Shown here: positions 5,803 through 8,650 of the stretch, piece after piece
Layout: every line of letters begins with the position of its first letter
How positions within the stretch are numbered: the stretch's first letter is position 1
NCBI GenBank assembly: GCA_018829245.1
Contig: JAHJUH010000029.1
Span: forward strand, 1-8,650
Direction of reading: 5' to 3'
Source of the DNA: Patescibacteria group bacterium
GTDB taxonomy: Bacteria > Patescibacteriota > Minisyncoccia > Portnoybacterales > UBA2143
DNA: 8,650 nt
Program-made: the position numbers and the translations under genes
The notes under the pieces: generated by a model
Told to the model about the DNA's origin: nothing
Database searches by the model: none
Seen by the model: the letters and a program-made list of their open reading frames with translations, nothing else

Positions 5803-7113
5803 TTAAAATAAGCTTACTTGTTTTGAAAAATTCTCTCTTTCTCGTTCCTCGTCTTTAAAAATCTGGATTTTGCCGAATTCGCCATCATAGCCAGCTTCAA
5901 TATAAACCTTGCCCTGGCGAACCCGACTAATTCCTTCAGCAATATCAACTAAACCAGCTTTCCTTATTTCCTCAATATCAACATCTAAAAGAATTTTAAA
6001 TTCAGAACCAAAGCGCTTAATCATATTCTTGTATTCCTCTTGTACTGTTTTTGTATTAGTGCCAACTTCTTTAACATCAGCAATAATTTCTTCCAAAGGA
6101 ATAATATGCTTAAAAGGAATTGCCTTGTTTGGTTTTTCTCCTTCTTTTCTGTCAGCTAAATCATCAACCCGATGAAGCACGCCAATGGTTAATGGCTTTT
6201 TGCATTTAGGACAAATATTCTCCAATTTTTTTGACTCTTTAGGAGTTAAATTAACTTTGCATTTTCTATGCCCATCATGATGATACTTGCCCTCTTCTGG
6301 AAAAAACTCAATTGTTTCCAAAAATTTCTTTGGATCTTTGCTTTTAATAGCATCTGAAATTCCATTATATGTCATATTAGTATCAAAAACATTAGCTTCC
6401 CTGCCTATCTTGCTGGGACTATGCGCATCACTATTTGAAATTAAAGCAATTTTATCTAAGGCAGATAATTTCCAATTCATAGCTGGATCAGAACTCAAAC
6501 CAGTTTCTCCAGCATAAATGTATTTTGAATATTCTTCAAAACATTCTTCAATAGAATCAAAGCCAGACATTGAACCAAACAAACTAAACCAAGGCGTCCA
6601 AATATGGGCTGGGATAATTAAGCATCTTTTAGAAGCATCTAAGGCAATCTTAGCTAATTCTTTAGCATCCAATCCTAGAATAGGCCGTCCATCTGATTTA
6701 AGATTTCCAATCCAGCCTAATCGAGTATTAATTTTTTCAACTGTTTTAAAATCAGGCGCTAGGATAATAAGATGGATTTTACGAACACGACCATTTTTTG
6801 AATAAATACAGCTGATTTCACTGCTTAATAAAAAACGAACGTCATTATCAATTTTACTATTTCCATTCTTAGGCAGCCAATCATTATTAACTAAGGAAGA
6901 TTTAACCTTCTTTTTAATTTTAAAAAGGCCTGATTCAGCTGGTTCAAGTTTTCCTTTAAGTTCCTTTAACCAAAGATGATGAGTAAAATCACCAGTGCCT
7001 AAAACATTAATTCCTTTAATCTTAGCCCATTTATTCAAATGATCCACATCCATATCTTTGGAAGTAGCTCTAGAATATTTAGAATGAATATGCAAGTCAG
7101 CAATAAATTTCAT
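5803..7113 (-). CDS. endoQ: endonuclease Q (EndoQ)-like PHP-family nuclease
   Basis: A 436-residue member of the EndoQ family, which nicks DNA 5' of uracil, hypoxanthine, xanthine and abasic sites, known first from Thermococcales and also found in some bacteria. The N-terminal PHP domain shows H8-I-H10, D42 in G-D-F-T-H-H, E99, H114, H170 and D229-A-H231. A zinc site follows: C285 with nearby H279/H282, and C301-P-K-C304 before the family-typical GVLHRVDDLADR (311-322). A helical C-terminal region completes the usual length. The last five residues, QVSLF (432-436), resemble the bacterial sliding-clamp motif QL[SD]LF and also a PCNA-box core. It has its own TATAAT promoter 12 nt before the ATG. 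With polX it is the second PHP repair enzyme in the window. The main alternative, a generic PHP phosphoesterase, is less likely because of the zinc-finger and HRVDDLADR segment. Confidence 0.9.
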   Translation of the reverse strand: MKFIADLHIHSKYSRATSKDMDVDHLNKWAKIKGINVLGTGDFTHHLWLKELKGKLEPAESGLFKIKKKVKSSLVNNDWLPKNGNSKIDNDVRFLLSSEISCIYSKNGRVRKIHLIILAPDFKTVEKINTRLGWIGNLKSDGRPILGLDAKELAKIALDASKRCLIIPAHIWTPWFSLFGSMSGFDSIEECFEEYSKYIYAGETGLSSDPAMNWKLSALDKIALISNSDAHSPSKIGREANVFDTNMTYNGISDAIKSKDPKKFLETIEFFPEEGKYHHDGHRKCKVNLTPKESKKLENICPKCKKPLTIGVLHRVDDLADRKEGEKPNKAIPFKHIIPLEEIIADVKEVGTNTKTVQEEYKNMIKRFGSEFKILLDVDIEEIRKAGLVDIAEGISRVRQGKVYIEAGYDGEFGKIQIFKDEERERENFSKQVSLF

Positions 7114-7125
7114 AATTATCTTTCT

Positions 7126-7153
7126 ATTATACTCTTCTTCTCAACCAGGTCAA
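7126..7153 (-). promoter_or_regulatory. near-consensus promoter for endoQ
   Basis: On the minus strand a -35 TTGACC (7153-7148) and, 16 nt on, a -10 TATAAT (7131-7126) precede the ATG at 7113 by 12 nt. The predicted 5' leader is only about 5 nt, with at most a weak AGAAAG ribosome-binding site. It is back to back with the plus-strand promoter at 7191-7219. Confidence 0.7.
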
Positions 7154-7190
7154 ATTGTTATAATAAGGAACGTCCTTGAAACTAGAGAAC

Positions 7191-7219
7191 TTGACTTAAT
7201 TATTATCTTTTGATAAAAT
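7191..7219 (+). promoter_or_regulatory. near-consensus plus-strand promoter of the small unit
   Basis: A -35 TTGACT (7191-7196), a 17-nt spacer and a -10 TAAAAT (7214-7219) preceded by TGA (extended -10) predict initiation near 7226. An interrupted dyad, TAATTATTATC (7197-7207) and GATAAAATTA (7212-7221), covers the spacer and -10 and could be an operator. A further isolated extended -10, TGTTATAAT, lies at 7156-7164. Confidence 0.65.
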
Positions 7220-7263
7220 TAGAAAAGTTCCACAGTTCTTCAATTAAAAAAGGAGGTGTACTC

Positions 7264-7314
7264 TTGAAAAGATTTATAATTCCAAGAATCGCTCATTGTA
7301 GCGACGGCTGCTGA
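7264..7314 (+). CDS. candidate 16-residue small protein or leader peptide, unknown function
   Basis: A perfect Shine-Dalgarno AGGAGG (7251-7256) sits 7 nt before a TTG that opens 16 codons, MKRFIIPRIAHCSDGC, ended by TGA. The peptide is basic at the N-terminus with two cysteines near the end. The strength of the ribosome-binding site, the promoter upstream and the terminator downstream argue that the reading frame is translated, although it is far below usual gene size and has no relative I can name. A hairpin TCGCT / AGCGA (7289-7304) lies within it, and a strongly G+C-rich tract (about 7300-7352) begins in its last codons. After the TGA the same frame runs 14 more codons to a TAA at 7357-7359. 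Alternatives: a leader peptide on a structured small RNA, a toxic or signalling peptide, or a non-coding RNA that merely resembles a gene. Confidence 0.5.
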   Translation: MKRFIIPRIAHCSDGC

Positions 7315-7345
7315 CCCCGCTCCACTCCGGCCTCACCGATCAACG

Positions 7346-7392
7346 AACCCTTGGTTTAAAACATCCTGTTTACCCAAGGGTTTCTTTTTTTT
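7346..7392 (+). terminator. intrinsic terminator of the plus-strand small unit
   Basis: AACCCTTGG (7346-7354) pairs perfectly with CCAAGGGTT (7374-7382); an inner 5-bp stem AAACA / TGTTT (7359-7371) fills the loop. A T-rich tail follows, with eight T at 7385-7392. The orientation is clear: on the minus strand no U-run follows, so this is not the terminator of the O-antigen ligase-like gene, whose last codons and stop (7370-7372) it overlaps. The plus-strand RNA would thus be about 165 nt and complementary to the 3' end of that gene. Confidence 0.85.
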
Positions 7393-8650
7393 GATAAATT
7401 TGACTAGCTATTATTCCTAAAATCAGCCAAAACATTAATTGTCCTTGCTGAAGAGTCCAGAAAAAATGATCAAATAAGCTGATGATTAATATTCCAGAAA
7501 TAAGGAATAATAATAAATAGTATTGCTTGATATTTTCTTCTTTTTGTTCTCTGAATTGCCTGATTAATATAAAAAGAAACATTAAAAACATAACTAACCC
7601 TATCAAACCAACCTCGCTTCCAATAAGCAAATAGATATTATGAACTGGCTGATGAACCCAGGAAGATAATAGATCCAACATTTGCCTAATTTCCCAAACA
7701 AAATTACCTATGCCCATGCCTAACCAAGGATGTTCCTGAATAACTAAAAAGGAAATTTGAGCATAAAAAGATCGCAAGCCAATTGATTGTTCAGTTAAAG
7801 AAATTTGAAACCTATTTGAAATTTCAGGCCAAGCTAAAAATAAAAATGAAGAGCAAAGAATGATAAATAATAAGAATAAAGCAAAGATTTTTTTTCTATT
7901 TTGTCTAAAACATACTATAAAATAGAAAATACTAGATATTAGAAATATAAAGATAATAGTTCTGGAAAAAGTAAAACCAAGAGCAATAATTAATATTCCA
8001 TAAACAATGATTAATAATAAATTAAAAGCAAAAGAATGTTTTTTATTCAGCCAAATAAAGTAAAAAAAGAAAATACTGATTAAAAGAAAAGCAGCTAAAA
8101 TATTAGGATGAGGAAAAGTTCCATAGGCGCGTATCATTTTAAAATTATTATTTACAATCTTAGCTACTCCAGAGATTTCAGGGCCTAAAGGACTTTCAAA
8201 TAAGAATCTTAAACCTAAGCTTTTTTGATTAACAAATTGGCTAATAGCAATTATTGACTGAATAAATCCGCTTAAAACAAAAACATGAGCTAATCTTTCA
8301 AAATTAAATAAAGATTTAAAATTATACTTGCAATAAAAAAATAAGGCAGTTAATTCTAAAAGTTTAATCCATTGATAAGCGCCTAATTGAATATTATCAG
8401 CTTGAATTAATGAAATTAAGCTGATTAATAAAAAAGCCGCTAACCAAAAATTAGGGCTTTTTATTATCTGAACATTTAAAGAGTTTTTAAAAAATCTTTC
8501 TCTTCTATTTCTCCAAAGCCAAGATAATAAGATTAAAACAAGCAATATATCAGTTAAATAAAGATAAATACTTGTCCATTCATTAAAATCCCCTCCCCAT
8601 TGATAAACTATCTTTCTTGTCTGAAAAGGCAGACAAAATACCAAAAGATA
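7370..8650 (-). CDS. O-antigen ligase / Wzy polymerase-like membrane protein, 5' end cut by window
   Basis: A polytopic membrane protein (at least 424 residues, about ten or more helices) of the O-antigen ligase / Wzy_C family, which joins or polymerises lipid-linked glycans at the outer face of the membrane. Family marks, counting from the TTG at 8642-8644: a large loop with R172-A-Y-G-T-F-P-H-P-N181, F-S-R228 after a helix, the core G309-M-G-I-G-N-F with H335-N-I-Y-L in the periplasmic-type loop, then a helix pair ending in D392-H-x-F-W-T-L-Q-Q-G. In CPR bacteria, which lack classical LPS, the acceptor is probably a surface polysaccharide or glycoprotein. The frame stays open to the window edge and the first visible residues (L-L-V-F-C-L-P-F-Q-T-R) read like the end of a first helix, so the true start is most likely outside. 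The stop overlaps the plus-strand terminator. Confidence 0.85.
   Translation of the reverse strand, partial: YLLVFCLPFQTRKIVYQWGGDFNEWTSIYLYLTDILLVLILLSWLWRNRRERFFKNSLNVQIIKSPNFWLAAFLLISLISLIQADNIQLGAYQWIKLLELTALFFYCKYNFKSLFNFERLAHVFVLSGFIQSIIAISQFVNQKSLGLRFLFESPLGPEISGVAKIVNNNFKMIRAYGTFPHPNILAAFLLISIFFFYFIWLNKKHSFAFNLLLIIVYGILIIALGFTFSRTIIFIFLISSIFYFIVCFRQNRKKIFALFLLFIILCSSFLFLAWPEISNRFQISLTEQSIGLRSFYAQISFLVIQEHPWLGMGIGNFVWEIRQMLDLLSSWVHQPVHNIYLLIGSEVGLIGLVMFLMFLFILIRQFREQKEENIKQYYLLLFLISGILIISLFDHFFWTLQQGQLMFWLILGIIASQIYQKKETLG

Noticed and set aside
5909..6805. Three plus-strand open frames opposite endoQ
   Set aside because: They are antisense shadows of a well-supported gene, without initiation signals or recognisable products.
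7312..7314. UGA as selenocysteine or as glycine (alternative code)
   Set aside because: No SECIS-like hairpin is evident just after this UGA. Roughly 2,600 codons in the other genes show no in-frame UGA, and glycine is encoded by GGN, so the standard code holds.
7300..7352. tRNA, tmRNA, SRP RNA or RNase P RNA in the G+C-rich tract
   Set aside because: No cloverleaf, T-loop consensus, tag frame or SRP tetraloop motif could be found on either strand.
7346..7382. Terminator for the minus-strand O-antigen ligase-like gene
   Set aside because: The hairpin follows the gene end on the minus strand, but no U-tract lies on that side; the T-run is only on the plus-strand side.
7300..7420. +1 frameshift past the small-frame UGA, giving an open frame to about 7420
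   Set aside because: It would run through the intrinsic terminator into the antisense of the O-antigen ligase-like gene, and no known slippery site is present.

Overview
The window is AT-rich, gene-dense bacterial DNA with every protein gene of normal size on the minus strand. The gene set is a pilMNO assembly platform, a half-size MFS protein, a short YidD, PolX, an EndoQ-type PHP nuclease, a small VanZ protein and an O-antigen-ligase-like membrane protein. With the very short intergenic gaps, weak Shine-Dalgarno sequences and AT-rich codons, this points to a Candidate Phyla Radiation / Patescibacteria (Parcubacteria-like) genome. That assignment is an inference; no marker gene or rRNA is present. 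The standard genetic code fits all genes.

Layout in transcription order (right to left). (1) 8650-7370: 3' part of a Wzy/O-antigen ligase-like polytopic protein, cut by the window edge. (2) 7369-7114: the most unusual stretch. It holds a compact plus-strand unit (promoter 7191-7219, perfect Shine-Dalgarno, a 16-codon TTG-start reading frame, a G+C-rich segment and an intrinsic terminator at 7346-7392), back to back with a near-consensus minus-strand promoter for the next gene. (3) 7113-5803: endonuclease Q, a PHP nuclease for deaminated bases, ending in a clamp-binding-like QVSLF. (4) 5802-5386: a zinc-ribbon protein of unknown function with its own promoter, a leader with two Shine-Dalgarno sequences and a terminator. 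(5) 5356-151: an apparent operon yidD - half MFS - polX - vanZ-like - pilM - pilN - pilO, with gaps of 1-15 bp and a possible internal promoter before pilM. (6) 150-1: a long imperfect inverted repeat that overlaps the pilO stop codon, then AT-rich sequence with a possible plus-strand terminator.

Functional themes. PilM (cytoplasmic, actin-like), PilN and PilO (bitopic) form the inner-membrane alignment complex of a type IV pilus or competence machine. PolX and EndoQ are two repair enzymes that both use PHP metal sites. YidD, the MFS protein, VanZ and the O-antigen ligase-like protein are membrane or envelope proteins.

Main points for follow-up: the plus-strand mini-unit at 7191-7392; two short G+C-rich repeats carried in frame inside polX; the QVSLF tail of EndoQ; TATAAT boxes 6-12 nt before start codons that suggest leaderless mRNAs; the inverted repeat at the pilO 3' end; and vanZ and pilM lying in one frame separated only by a UGA.
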